64,000 nucleotides of DNA, taken from Ruegeria halocynthiae. GTDB lineage: Bacteria > Pseudomonadota > Alphaproteobacteria > Rhodobacterales > Rhodobacteraceae. Location: assembly GCF_900106805.1 (NCBI RefSeq), contig NZ_FNNP01000002.1, forward strand, positions 186,001 to 250,000. Direction: 5' to 3'. Below are positions 11,228 through 20,186 of this stretch, piece after piece. The translations under genes and the position numbers were made by a program. The notes under the pieces were generated by a model. The model was not told the origin of the DNA, did no database searches, and saw only the letters and a program-made list of their open reading frames with translations. How positions within the stretch are numbered: position 1 is the stretch's first letter; every line of letters starts with the position of its first letter.

Positions 11228-12241
11228 TTATTTTCCATAATAGGTGCGATACCAGTCTACAAAGGCCTGAATGCCGTCCTTGATATCGGTCTTGGGGCGG
11301 TAGCCGGTCAGACGGTGCAGCAAATCAGCATTGGCCCAAGTTGCAGGCACGTCACCCAACTGCATCTCCATATAGTTCCGGATGGCAGGTTTGCCGAGGC
11401 TCTCTTCGATTGCGTCGATGAAATCCAACAGACGTACCTTGTCCGAATTACCTATGTTCACAATGCGATACGGCGCAACAGGGCTTAAACTGTCACCCTC
11501 GGTGATGTCATCAGGGGTCTCCGGGCGAACCGGGGCGACGTCGATCAAAAGGGAAATTGCCCGCACTAGATCATCCACATAGGTGAAGTCGCGATACATG
11601 TCGCCGTGGTTGTAGATATCAATCGGGCGGTCTTCGAGGATTGCATCTGTGAACTTGAAGAACGCAAGGTCTGGTCGCCCCCACGGGCCATAGACCGTGA
11701 AGAATCGGAACATGGTTGTTGGCAGATTCCAGAGGTGCGCATAGGAATGCCCCATGGCCTCGTTTGCCTTTTTGGTCGCGGCGTACATGGTGAGTTGATG
11801 ATCCGCCTTCTCACATTCGTCGAAGGGCATATCGGGATTTGCTCCGTAGATCGACGAGGTGGATGCCATCAGCAGGTGCCGCACTTTGTGCCGCCGGGCT
11901 GCCTCCATCACGTTGAATGTCCCAACTACATTGCTTTCAACATACGCGCGTGGGTTTTCCAAGCTGTAGCGGACGCCTGCCTGTGCCGCGAGGTGAATGA
12001 TCACATCCGGTTCAAAAGCGTCAGCCATCGGATCAAACTTGGCTGTGTCTTCCAGCATTCCTTCATCACAGGAAAAGTTCGGATTTTCCAGCAACAAAGC
12101 ATGACGGCTCTGCTTGAGGCTGACATCGTAGTAATCAGTCATGCCATCGTAGCCGTGAACCCGATTGCCGTTGGCGAGCAAAAGATTGGCAAGGTGAAAA
12201 CCGATAAATCCGGCGGTGCCTGTGATCAGAACCTTTTGCAT
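11228..12241 (-). CDS. NAD-dependent epimerase, UDP-glucuronate 4-epimerase-like
   Basis: This is an extended short-chain dehydrogenase/reductase of 337 residues with the NAD motif TGTAGFIG, the STSSIYG catalytic Ser/Thr segment and YAATKK holding the catalytic Tyr and Lys. The stretch FFTVYGPWGRPDLAFFKFT and the early YDGMTDYYDVSLK are characteristic of UDP-glucuronate 4-epimerases (LpsL/CapI type), which make UDP-galacturonate for lipopolysaccharide or capsule. The start at 12241 places the NAD fold directly at the N-terminus; an upstream in-frame start at 12292 would add 17 residues without recognisable content. It closes the polysaccharide block. Confidence 0.87.
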   Translation of the reverse strand: MQKVLITGTAGFIGFHLANLLLANGNRVHGYDGMTDYYDVSLKQSRHALLLENPNFSCDEGMLEDTAKFDPMADAFEPDVIIHLAAQAGVRYSLENPRAYVESNVVGTFNVMEAARRHKVRHLLMASTSSIYGANPDMPFDECEKADHQLTMYAATKKANEAMGHSYAHLWNLPTTMFRFFTVYGPWGRPDLAFFKFTDAILEDRPIDIYNHGDMYRDFTYVDDLVRAISLLIDVAPVRPETPDDITEGDSLSPVAPYRIVNIGNSDKVRLLDFIDAIEESLGKPAIRNYMEMQLGDVPATWANADLLHRLTGYRPKTDIKDGIQAFVDWYRTYYGK

Positions 12242-12370
12242 GAGGCAGTATCCTTGTGTGTCCGGGCTTTGCACGTGCGTCTCAGGGGACATATGACGCC
12301 TACAGCTCCATGGCTCAAGCGGTCATTTGTCCGTCGTGCTGACATATCGACAATGGACTTCGCTTGCTGT

Positions 12371-13819
12371 TCAGCTGGGCCACGGCAGCGAATAGGTTTT
12401 GACGTTCGTAAAGAATTTCATCGCCTCGATCACGCCTTCCTTGACGCCATTGCCCGAATCCTTGATCCCGCCAAAAGGGGACATTTCGAGGCGATATCCG
12501 GGTTGTTCCCAGATATTGCAGGTACCCACGTGCAATCCGTTGATATAGGCGATCGCACGGTTGAGGTCGTTGGTGCAAATGCCTGAGGACAGGCCATATT
12601 TGGTAGCGTTCGAGATGCGCATAACCTCATCATCATTATCTGGCACACGGATGATGGGGATGATGGGGCCAAAGGTCTCTTCCCTCACCAACTCACTATC
12701 AGGGGGCACTTTGTCGACCACGATGGGTGGCAGCAGCGCACCTTGGCGGCCGGGATGGTAGAGGATATCAGCCCCTTCTTTCTGGGCAATATAAACACGG
12801 TTTTCAAAGAGTTCCGCAGCTTTGTCATGGATGACGCAACCCAGTTCGGTCTTGGGGTCCTGCGGGTCGCCGAATTTGATCTTCTTCGCCTTTTCCAATG
12901 CCAGCGGTACGAAGGTGTCCGCAACGCTGTCCTGCACCAGAATGCGCTTGATTGCAGTGCATCGCTGGCCCGAGTTGCCAGTAGCACCTGCCACGGCAAT
13001 GGTTGCCGCCCTGTCCAGATCGCCATAGGACAGGTCATTTAGCACGATCAAAGGATCGTTTCCGCCCAGCTCTAGCGCCTGACGTTTATAGGCCGCTTTC
13101 GTCGCAATCATCTTTCCCACTGGAACGCTGCCGGTAAAAGTGATGATGTCGATGTTTTCATTGGTGATCATTTCATCCCCAATGTCTTGCGGCCAGCCGG
13201 TGACAACCTGGAACATCTCAGGCGGCAGGCCTGCTTCATAGAGGATATCGGCAAGCGTCAAGCAGGTCAGCGGGGTCAGCTCGGTCGGCTTGCAAACCAT
13301 GCAATTATTGGAGGCAATCGACGGCGCGACCTTGTGGCTAACCATGTTCAGCGGGTGGTTGAAGGGCGTGATCGCGCTAATTGCGTTCACCGGCTCGCGT
13401 GTGGTGAAAATCTTGCGGGCCTTGCCGTTATGCGTCAGGTCGCACGAAAATACCTTGCCATCATCTCTTAGTGCCTCGGCGGCGGCGAATTGAAAGACGT
13501 CTTGCGCGCGCCTGGTCTCGTAAATTGCGTGCTGATGGCAGATGCCCAGTTCTAGCACCAGCCATCTCGCCAGATACTCGTGACGTTCGCCAATCAGCTC
13601 TCCGGCTCGTTGCAGGATCTGGTTGCGTTCATAGCGCGTCAACCTGGATTTGTAGCTTGCTGCAATCTCAAACGCGCGGTGCGCGTGCTCGGCCTGACCC
13701 GCAGGCACATAACCTACAACCTCTTTGGTATAGGGGTAATGAACCGGAATAGCCTCATCGGTAAAGACAATCTCGCCACCGATCCGCATCCCTTCGTTTC
13801 TGATTCCGATGGCTGACAT
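12371..13819 (-). CDS. phnY: Phosphonoacetaldehyde dehydrogenase-like aldehyde dehydrogenase
   Basis: This 482-residue ALDH-superfamily protein has the oxyanion Asn in [11 protein letters not shown], the general-base Glu in [10 protein letters not shown] and the catalytic Cys in [12 protein letters not shown]. Its N-terminus (GMRIGGEIV), the [14 protein letters not shown] and FSCDLT segments and the C-terminal motif [19 protein letters not shown] closely follow, from memory, the phosphonoacetaldehyde dehydrogenase PhnY of Sinorhizobium, which oxidises phosphonoacetaldehyde to phosphonoacetate with NAD+. The usual partners PhnW and PhnA are not nearby. The gene ends an operon with an AhpD-like protein and an amino-acid ABC transporter, so the natural aldehyde may differ. 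Confidence 0.75.
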   Translation of the reverse strand: MSAIGIRNEGMRIGGEIVFTDEAIPVHYPYTKEVVGYVPAGQAEHAHRAFEIAASYKSRLTRYERNQILQRAGELIGERHEYLARWLVLELGICHQHAIYETRRAQDVFQFAAAEALRDDGKVFSCDLTHNGKARKIFTTREPVNAISAITPFNHPLNMVSHKVAPSIASNNCMVCKPTELTPLTCLTLADILYEAGLPPEMFQVVTGWPQDIGDEMITNENIDIITFTGSVPVGKMIATKAAYKRQALELGGNDPLIVLNDLSYGDLDRAATIAVAGATGNSGQRCTAIKRILVQDSVADTFVPLALEKAKKIKFGDPQDPKTELGCVIHDKAAELFENRVYIAQKEGADILYHPGRQGALLPPIVVDKVPPDSELVREETFGPIIPIIRVPDNDDEVMRISNATKYGLSSGICTNDLNRAIAYINGLHVGTCNIWEQPGYRLEMSPFGGIKDSGNGVKEGVIEAMKFFTNVKTYSLPWPS

Positions 13820-13884
13820 GGCGCGATTTTTTCCTGATTTACAGCACCGAGCGAGTAATCACGTTCGCTCTGTCTCTTGCTCTC

Positions 13885-14220
13885 TTACGCCGAAAATACA
13901 TCGAAAGCTTTCAACGCCTTGGCGCTGTAGGCATAAGATGGACCGCCGCCCATATAGGTGGCCATCGCCAGTGCCTCGCACAGTTCATCGCGGGTCGCGC
14001 CCAACCGCACCAACGAGCGCACATGAAAGCCGATACAGCTGTCGCAACGCGTGGCGATGGCGATGCCGAGCGCTATGAATTCCTTGGTTTTCTCGCTCAG
14101 TGCTCCATCCGTCTTGGCGGCTTTACCCATGATGCCAAAGCCACGTACGGTTTCGGGCACTTCTTTTGAAAATGCGCCGATATTGGCCTCGGTCTCGGCC
14201 ATGAAGTCTTTCCAATCCAC
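13885..14220 (-). CDS. Carboxymuconolactone decarboxylase/AhpD-like protein
   Basis: This 111-residue alpha-helical protein belongs to the carboxymuconolactone decarboxylase/AhpD superfamily. It has a CxxC pair followed by a conserved His (RCDSCIGFHVRSL), the disulfide-active pattern of AhpD-type thiol peroxidase/reductase members, and KTKEFIALGIAIA before it. True decarboxylases of the family normally lack the cysteine pair, so a redox role is more likely than ring-cleavage chemistry. It lies 11 bases after the ABC permease gene and 65 bases before the aldehyde dehydrogenase gene, in one operon. The physiological partner is unknown. Confidence 0.85.
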   Translation of the reverse strand: MDWKDFMAETEANIGAFSKEVPETVRGFGIMGKAAKTDGALSEKTKEFIALGIAIATRCDSCIGFHVRSLVRLGATRDELCEALAMATYMGGGPSYAYSAKALKAFDVFSA

Positions 14221-14231
14221 TTGTTTTCTCC

Positions 14232-15002
14232 TTATCCGCGCTCATCCGCGCCCATGCGGCGCTCGAGCCAGCGCACGCCAGCGCTGATGATCAGGACCAG
14301 CACCAGATACTCGAGGATCAGCAATGTGTAGATTTCAAGCGGGCGATATTCCGTCACCACCAGTTCATTGGCACGGCGCGTCAATTCCTGCATCCCGATG
14401 ACGCTGGCAAAAGCACTCATCTTCACAATGTATATGAACTGATTGGCCAATGGCGGCAGAATGCGCCGGATGGCCTGCGGCAGGATCACATAGCGCATGG
14501 TCTGAAAGTAGTTCAGTCCAATCGTTTGCGCGGCCTCACTTTGGCCTTTGGCGATGGATTGAATCCCGGCGCGGTAGATCTCGGCGGTAAAGGCACTGTC
14601 CGAAAGTGCAAGCGTGATGATCGCGCCCCAGAACGGATCGATAGGGACGTTCATACCCATGGACTGAAAGACGATCGGCAGCCCGTAGAACACCCAGAAC
14701 AGCATCGGCAACAGGGGGATCGAACGAATGAGCTCGACATAAATCCGGTTTACAAGGCGCCATGCGCGTTTCTCGGACAGGCTGGGCAGAGCCACGAGCA
14801 ACCCGATCGCAATCGATAATACCGCCGCAATCAGCGATATCTGAATTGTCGCGCCCATGCCCGAAATCAGAAACTTTACATTGGTCCAGCCCGTGGGCGT
14901 TGTCGGGTCGATGACATACCAACCCCAGATTTGAGACGACGAACAGCCTGAGGCCAGCAAGAACAATGACAGGAAGAGGATAATTTTATTCATCAGGCCC
15001 AA
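14232..15002 (-). CDS. Polar amino-acid ABC transporter permease with N-terminal lipobox-like motif
   Basis: This is a HisM/GlnP-type inner-membrane permease of 256 residues with about five helices. The EAA loop that docks to the ATPase is recognisable in GQSEAAQTIGLNYFQTMRYVILPQA. RSIPLLPMLFW matches the family's conserved R-[GS]-[TI]-P segment. Unusually, the first hydrophobic segment ends in LLASGCSSSQ, which fits a lipoprotein signal peptidase II site. The gene is 1 base from the ATPase gene and is the second gene of the operon. The matching binding protein is divergently encoded at 15866. Substrate unknown, probably a small zwitterion or carboxylated compound. Confidence 0.9.
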   Translation of the reverse strand: MGLMNKIILFLSLFLLASGCSSSQIWGWYVIDPTTPTGWTNVKFLISGMGATIQISLIAAVLSIAIGLLVALPSLSEKRAWRLVNRIYVELIRSIPLLPMLFWVFYGLPIVFQSMGMNVPIDPFWGAIITLALSDSAFTAEIYRAGIQSIAKGQSEAAQTIGLNYFQTMRYVILPQAIRRILPPLANQFIYIVKMSAFASVIGMQELTRRANELVVTEYRPLEIYTLLILEYLVLVLIISAGVRWLERRMGADERG

Positions 15003-15003
15003 C

Positions 15004-15762
15004 TCAATGCTGTAATATCTGGCTCAGGAACTTTTGGCACCGCTCAGACTTTGGATTGGTGAAAAAATGCTCTGGCTTGCCTTGTTCAACAATCTCACCT
15101 GCATCCATAAACACCATATTGTCGGCCACTTTTCGTGCAAATCCCATTTCATGGGTCACCACAACCATGGTCATGCCTTCCTCGGCCAATTCGACCATCA
15201 CGTCGAGCACCTCAGAAATCATCTCAGGGTCCAGCGCCGAGGTCGGTTCGTCGAACAAAAGTACACGTGGCTCCATGCACAGAGAGCGGGCGATGGCCAC
15301 ACGCTGCTGTTGCCCGCCAGACAACTGTGTCGGGCGCTTGTCAGCCTGATCCGGGATATGCACGCGTTCAAGGTAGTGGCGCGCTTTCTCTTCGGCCACT
15401 TTCCGATTCAGGCCACGGGCTTTGATCGGGCCGAGGGTCAAATTCTCAAGCACTGTCAGATGCGGAAACAAGTTGAACTGCTGGAACACCATGCCAATCT
15501 CGGACCGGATCGTTGCCGCAGTTTTGGCATCACCGGTGAGTTCAACGCCGTCGACACGGATGGTGCCGTTCTGATGTTTTTCAAGCTGGTTGATACAGCG
15601 AACAACAGTTGATTTACCTGATCCGGACGGGCCGCAGATCACGACCTTTTCACCGCTTCCGACTGTCAGGTTGATGTCTTTGAGCACATGAAATGTGCCA
15701 AACCATTTGTTTACGTTGACAAGCTCAATCGCGGCGTCTTGCATCTGCTGGCCTGCCTTCAT
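15004..15762 (-). CDS. Polar amino-acid ABC transporter ATP-binding protein
   Basis: The 252-residue ATPase is of the HisP/GlnQ type, with Walker [17 protein letters not shown]-loop [16 protein letters not shown], signature [15 protein letters not shown], Walker [16 protein letters not shown] and H-loop [10 protein letters not shown]. GlnQ-type proteins usually begin at the core fold; here about ten extra residues precede it. It is the first gene of the minus-strand operon ATPase-permease-AhpD-like-aldehyde dehydrogenase. The 103-base gap to the divergent binding-protein gene must hold the promoters for both directions. Confidence 0.93.
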   Translation of the reverse strand: MKAGQQMQDAAIELVNVNKWFGTFHVLKDINLTVGSGEKVVICGPSGSGKSTVVRCINQLEKHQNGTIRVDGVELTGDAKTAATIRSEIGMVFQQFNLFPHLTVLENLTLGPIKARGLNRKVAEEKARHYLERVHIPDQADKRPTQLSGGQQQRVAIARSLCMEPRVLLFDEPTSALDPEMISEVLDVMVELAEEGMTMVVVTHEMGFARKVADNMVFMDAGEIVEQGKPEHFFTNPKSERCQKFLSQILQH

Positions 15763-15865
15763 TCACTTACAGTTAATTATTTGCTTCAGGTTATCTTTGT
15801 CTTTACGCTTAGATCAAGAAATAATGTAGCTGCAAAACACCTAATGCCACCAACGGGAGAATTAC

Positions 15866-16636
15866 ATGAAACGTTTCATCAAAGTCGCGGCTGTTGCCAC
15901 GCTTGGTCTTATGGTCAGCAGCGTGGCACAGGCACAATCGGCGTTGAACGAGATTCTGGATGCCGGTGTGATGAAAGTTGGCACAACAGGTGACTGGAAC
16001 CCGATGTCTTTGCGCGACCCGGCCACAAACAGCTATAAAGGGTATGATATCGACATCATGAACGCGTTGGCCGCTGATTTGGGTGTTGAAGTCGAATACG
16101 TTCCGACAGACTGGAAAACTCTGGTGAATGGCGTGGTCGCGGGAAAATATCACATCACCGGTTCGGCTTCGATCTCGCCGCCGCGGATGAAGGTCGCGGG
16201 GTTCTCCGATAGCTATATCGCAGTAGAGATGTTTCCGTACACATCTAAAGACAAGGCCGACAAATTCGACGGGTACGATTCGATCAATCAGCCCGATGTG
16301 AAGGTTGCAACCACTTTGGGTACCACGTTTGAAAAACGCGTGCGCGAGTGGTTTCCAAATGCTGATATCAAAGTGGTCGAAGCCCCGGCTCGTGGTTTTC
16401 AGGAGGTTCTGGCGGGCCGCGCGGATGTCTTCATAACCTCGAACATTGAAGGCTCGACCCTTGAAGAAAAGTTTCAGGTCGTTCGCGTCAAAAACGCTGG
16501 ACCTCGATCGCCGTCCCCGATTGCAATGCTGTTACCGCAGAACGATCAGGTCTGGATCAACTACGTAAACAACTGGATCGAAGTAAAAAAGGCTCAAGGC
16601 TTCTTTGATGAAAATCGGGAACGGTGGGGACTTTGA
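15866..16636 (+). CDS. Polar amino-acid-type periplasmic substrate-binding protein
   Basis: This 256-residue SBP_bac_3-family protein has a signal peptide cleaved after about residue 23 (SSVAQAQ). The ligand site is suggested by MKVGTTGDWNPMSL, YKGYDIDIMNALAADLGV and SISPPRMKVAGFSDSY, where the Arg normally holds the ligand's alpha-carboxylate. The sequence also resembles periplasmic cyclohexadienyl dehydratase-like members of the fold, but the transporter genes next to it favour a binding protein. A Shine-Dalgarno GGGAGA lies just before the ATG. It is divergent from its presumed permease/ATPase and followed at 45 bases by the creatininase-family gene. Confidence 0.9.
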   Translation: MKRFIKVAAVATLGLMVSSVAQAQSALNEILDAGVMKVGTTGDWNPMSLRDPATNSYKGYDIDIMNALAADLGVEVEYVPTDWKTLVNGVVAGKYHITGSASISPPRMKVAGFSDSYIAVEMFPYTSKDKADKFDGYDSINQPDVKVATTLGTTFEKRVREWFPNADIKVVEAPARGFQEVLAGRADVFITSNIEGSTLEEKFQVVRVKNAGPRSPSPIAMLLPQNDQVWINYVNNWIEVKKAQGFFDENRERWGL

Positions 16637-16681
16637 TCTGAACCGCCACTGGTTAGTGCAGCCCCGGGCGTTTCCCCGAAA

Positions 16682-17419
16682 ATGAAACTGGAGCACATGA
16701 CATGGTACGAAGTTGACGCTCGTATCAATCAGGGTGCCGCCGTGTTGCTGCCGGTCGGCTCGACCGAGCAACACGGTCCAATGGGCCGCATTGGCACGGA
16801 TACGATTTGTGCCGAGGCCGTCGCGCTTGCCGCTGCCGAGCAGTATAATGGTATCGTTGCGCCTGCACTGGCCTATACGCCAGCTCCTTTTAACTCCGGC
16901 TTCCCGGGCACGGTTTCCATTTCAGCCGATACGTTCCACGCAATTGCAAATGAAGTGATCCACGGGCTGTTGGAGCAGGGTTTCACGGGCGTATTTGTGG
17001 TAAACGGGCACGGGGCCAACCTTGAGCCGCTAAATCGGATCAAGGATGCGCTTCCCGATGGTCGAGTGCTGATCCGCAGTTGGTGGGAACCGGATGCCGT
17101 GAATACACTGAGGCAAAGGCTCTATGGCGAATGGGAAGGGATGCACGCGACCCCATCTGAAATTGCCATCACGCAGTCGTTGTTGGGGTCGTTGCCTGCC
17201 AATCAGGCCGCCGAACCGCCTCAGAAACTGAGCGCTGAATACATGCGTGCTCATTCTGGAGATCGCCACGGTCCACCGGCTGAACATCGCGCGGCGTTCC
17301 CGGATGGCCGGGTCGGGTCTCACTCAGCCCTGGCCAACCCAAAGGATGGTGAACGTCTATTATCTGCCGCAGCATCGGCTATCGCTTCGGAATTCCGAGC
17401 ATTTGAACAAAACCAATAG
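16682..17419 (+). CDS. Creatininase-family amidohydrolase
   Basis: This 245-residue protein is a metal-dependent cyclic-amide hydrolase of the creatininase superfamily. Metal ligands are visible in VGSTEQHGP (Glu and His), GTDTICAE (Asp), NGHGAN (His) and HATPSEIAI (Glu), all in the family order. Creatininase opens creatinine; relatives act on formylated pterin precursors, guanidino or other cyclic amides. Here it follows a small-molecule binding protein, which suggests it acts on an imported compound, perhaps upstream of the PhnY-like aldehyde dehydrogenase. That substrate link is inference only. Confidence 0.88.
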   Translation: MKLEHMTWYEVDARINQGAAVLLPVGSTEQHGPMGRIGTDTICAEAVALAAAEQYNGIVAPALAYTPAPFNSGFPGTVSISADTFHAIANEVIHGLLEQGFTGVFVVNGHGANLEPLNRIKDALPDGRVLIRSWWEPDAVNTLRQRLYGEWEGMHATPSEIAITQSLLGSLPANQAAEPPQKLSAEYMRAHSGDRHGPPAEHRAAFPDGRVGSHSALANPKDGERLLSAAASAIASEFRAFEQNQ

Positions 17420-17518
17420 TTTCAAGACAATCTATCCAAATGGTCGCGAATATGATCTGTCGCACATGGGGCATACGCCAACCGGGTGGCAAGTTTTGCC
17501 GAATGAAGATGACAAAAT

Positions 17519-19231
17519 CTACGTTTCTTCCACCCCAAGCCCATCGGTCGACAGATCATCAAGTTTCGGCATCAACCGCAACAACTCTTGCGCGTATTCG
17601 GTCCTCGGAGCGGCGAACAGATCGCTGGTGCCCTGAACCTCGACGATTTGACCTTGCTTCATCACCGCGACCCGATCACACATTTGGCGCACCACTGGCA
17701 GATCGTGACTGATGAACAGCATGGTTAGGCCCAGATGTTCCTGCAGGTCCTTCAGAATGTTCAAAATCTGTGCCTGGATCGAGACATCCAGCGCGCTTGT
17801 TGGCTCGTCACAAATCAGGAACCGAGGTTGCGTCGCCAAGGCGCGCGCAATCGAGATGCGCTGGCGTTGCCCTCCCGAGAATTCATGCGGGTACTTCAAT
17901 CCGGCCTCGGACCCCAGGCCCACCTGATCCAATAACTCATCCACACGGCGCTTGATGTCGGCACCCTGCATAAGACGATGATGGCGGATCGGTTCGGCCA
18001 CGATCTCATCGACCCGCATCCGTGGATTGAGAGAAGAGTAGGGGTCCTGAAAGATCATCTGGATGTTCTTACGGTACTCGTCTTGAACCGCGCGGTTGTT
18101 CAGGTCGCTTACCAGTTGCCCGTCGAATGTGATGGATCCACCGTCCACCGCATAAAGCCCGGCAATCATCCGCGCGACGGTGGATTTGCCTGAACCGGAT
18201 TCACCCACAACTCCGAATACCTCTCCAGCGCGAATGTCAAAGCTGACGTCATCAACGGCGGTAAAGTAGGTCCGGTCCCAGGGTAGCAGGCCCCGCTTTT
18301 GCAGAAACTTTTTGGTCAGGTTGCGAATTTCGAAGATCGGCTTGCTGGCGTCATTGTTCACCTTGGGCCAATGACGCGCCATATCTTCGATGGCAAAGCG
18401 TGTTTCCCGCCCGCCGTAACTGATCTGGGGGAAGCGATGTAGTTTCAACGTCGGACGCGGCACTGCCGCGATCAGAGATTTGGTGTACTCATGCTGCGGC
18501 TGACCCATCACCTGCGCCGTTGTTCCACTTTCAACAACCTTACCCGCATACATCACAGTTACCCGGTCCGTGGTATCGGCGATCACGCCCATATCGTGGG
18601 TAATGAGGATGACCCCGACCTGACGTTCTTGCGCCAATTCCTTGATCAGATCCAGAATCTGCGCCTGAACCGAGACGTCCAGAGCGGTTGTGGGCTCATC
18701 GGCGATGATCACATCCGGCTCGGTGCACAATGCCAGAGCGATGACCACGCGTTGCCGCATCCCGCCTGAGAACTGATGTGGGTACTGATCCAGCCGCGTG
18801 TCCGGATCAGGAATGCCCACTCGGTCGATCAAATCGCGAGCGCGTTTGCTTGCTTCAGAGTCCGAACCACCCAGATGGGTCTGGATTGTTTCGACCAATT
18901 GCTCGCGCACTGTGAACAGTGGATTCAGCGAGGTCAGAGGGTCCTGAAATATCATCGAGATCTTCTTGCCACGTAGCCCCCGCATTGCCTCAGCATCGAT
19001 CCCGCTGATCTGATCGCCGCCCAACTTGATCTGGCCGCTTGCAATACGCCCCGGTCGTTCCAGCAGGCCCATGACGGCGGCGCCGATGGTGGATTTACCA
19101 GCACCGGATTCCCCCACGAGCCCGTGGATTTCGCCGGGTTCAACGGACAGGCTGGCGTGATCCACCGCCGTAAACAGCTGGCGGCGGGTCGGGAATTCGA
19201 CGGTGAGATCTTGGATGGTCAGGAGGCTCAT
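17519..19231 (-). CDS. Fused double ATPase of a peptide/nickel-type ABC importer
   Basis: The 570-residue protein is a head-to-tail fusion of DppD-like and DppF-like ATPases. The first domain has Walker A GESGAGKSTIG, signature FSGGMRQRVVIA and Walker B VIIADEPTTALD. The second has [25 protein letters not shown] and [12 protein letters not shown], each followed by an oligopeptide-type C-terminal extension (EYTKSLIAAVPRP, EYAQELLRLMP). Fused versions are common in Rhodobacterales and Rhizobiales. The gene ends the operon, 4 bases after the second permease, and converges with the creatininase-family gene. Confidence 0.93.
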   Translation of the reverse strand: MSLLTIQDLTVEFPTRRQLFTAVDHASLSVEPGEIHGLVGESGAGKSTIGAAVMGLLERPGRIASGQIKLGGDQISGIDAEAMRGLRGKKISMIFQDPLTSLNPLFTVREQLVETIQTHLGGSDSEASKRARDLIDRVGIPDPDTRLDQYPHQFSGGMRQRVVIALALCTEPDVIIADEPTTALDVSVQAQILDLIKELAQERQVGVILITHDMGVIADTTDRVTVMYAGKVVESGTTAQVMGQPQHEYTKSLIAAVPRPTLKLHRFPQISYGGRETRFAIEDMARHWPKVNNDASKPIFEIRNLTKKFLQKRGLLPWDRTYFTAVDDVSFDIRAGEVFGVVGESGSGKSTVARMIAGLYAVDGGSITFDGQLVSDLNNRAVQDEYRKNIQMIFQDPYSSLNPRMRVDEIVAEPIRHHRLMQGADIKRRVDELLDQVGLGSEAGLKYPHEFSGGQRQRISIARALATQPRFLICDEPTSALDVSIQAQILNILKDLQEHLGLTMLFISHDLPVVRQMCDRVAVMKQGQIVEVQGTSDLFAAPRTEYAQELLRLMPKLDDLSTDGLGVEET

Positions 19232-19235
19232 TGAT

Positions 19236-20186
19236 TCACCGCAATTTAGGGTTCAGCGCATCGCGCAACCAGTCGCCCAGCAGGTTGACCGATAGGGCAA
19301 GGGCCAACAAAGTGCAGGCAGGGAAGAATAGAATCCACCACTCGCCCGAGAACAGGTAGCCCTGACCGATCCGAATGAGTGTGCCCAGTGACGGCTGGGT
19401 CGGGGGGGCGCCGACGCCCAGAAAGCTTAGCGTGGCTTCGGCGATGATGGCCAATGCCAGAGAGATGGTGGCAATGACCAGAACCGGGCTGAGAACATTC
19501 GGCAGGATATGGCGGAACATGATCGGGAACGATCCGCGCCCGATCAGGCGCGCGGCTTGCACATATTCCTTGTTCTTCTCAACCAAGGCCGCACCACGGA
19601 CCACACGCGCAAATTGCACCCAATCCGACAGGGCAATCGCGATTATGAGAACGTAGATCGCCATCTCGTTGCGGTATTCCGGCGGGGTGATCCCCTTGGC
19701 GATCCCAAAAATCAACATCGCCACCAAAATGGCGGGGAATGTCAGCTGAACATCCGCGATGCGCATGATAAGAGTCTCGATCCAGCCACCAAAATAGGCC
19801 GCTATCAGCCCGAGAACCACTCCGATGATCAGCGCCAGAAGCACAGCAGAAGCACCAACGAACAGCGAAATACGCAACCCGTAGAGGATGGTTGAAAATA
19901 CATCTCGCCCCTGATCGTCAGTGCCCAGCAAGAAGGACTCTTGCGTGAACGCATTGGGCGTACCCGGCGGTGTAAACCCGTTCATCAGATTCAAGGTAGC
20001 CGGATCAAACGGGTTATGCGGCGCGATAAGTGGGGCAAAGAGTGCCACCAAAACCAGCATGACCACGAACAGCGAGGCGATCACGGCCACCGGTGAATGC
20101 CGGAACGACCATGCGAAATCACTGTCCCAGAACTTGGCCATGCGCGACTTGGGCGCGGCTTTCGGGGTTTCCATCGTTTCGGTCAT
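19236..20186 (-). CDS. DppC-like ABC permease
   Basis: This is a 316-residue inner-membrane permease with a Lys/Arg-rich N-terminus, about six helices and the OppC/DppC signature region (FLLGTDDQGRDVFSTILYG). The ATPase-docking loop is near VQAARLIGRGSFPIMFRHILPN. Its start overlaps the DppB-like gene by 4 bases (ATGA). It forms the translocation path together with the DppB-like protein. Class is certain; the substrate is not. Confidence 0.92.
   Translation of the reverse strand: MTETMETPKAAPKSRMAKFWDSDFAWSFRHSPVAVIASLFVVMLVLVALFAPLIAPHNPFDPATLNLMNGFTPPGTPNAFTQESFLLGTDDQGRDVFSTILYGLRISLFVGASAVLLALIIGVVLGLIAAYFGGWIETLIMRIADVQLTFPAILVAMLIFGIAKGITPPEYRNEMAIYVLIIAIALSDWVQFARVVRGAALVEKNKEYVQAARLIGRGSFPIMFRHILPNVLSPVLVIATISLALAIIAEATLSFLGVGAPPTQPSLGTLIRIGQGYLFSGEWWILFFPACTLLALALSVNLLGDWLRDALNPKLR

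Noticed and set aside
13885..14220. True 4-carboxymuconolactone decarboxylase
   Set aside because: The CxxC plus His pattern points to the AhpD-like redox branch, and no protocatechuate pathway genes are nearby.
17420..17518. Possible gene remnant in the gap after the creatininase gene
   Set aside because: A short plus-strand frame reads plausibly (NGREYDLSHMGHTPTGW) but has no start or ribosome binding site and runs into the opposite ABC gene; too short to support.
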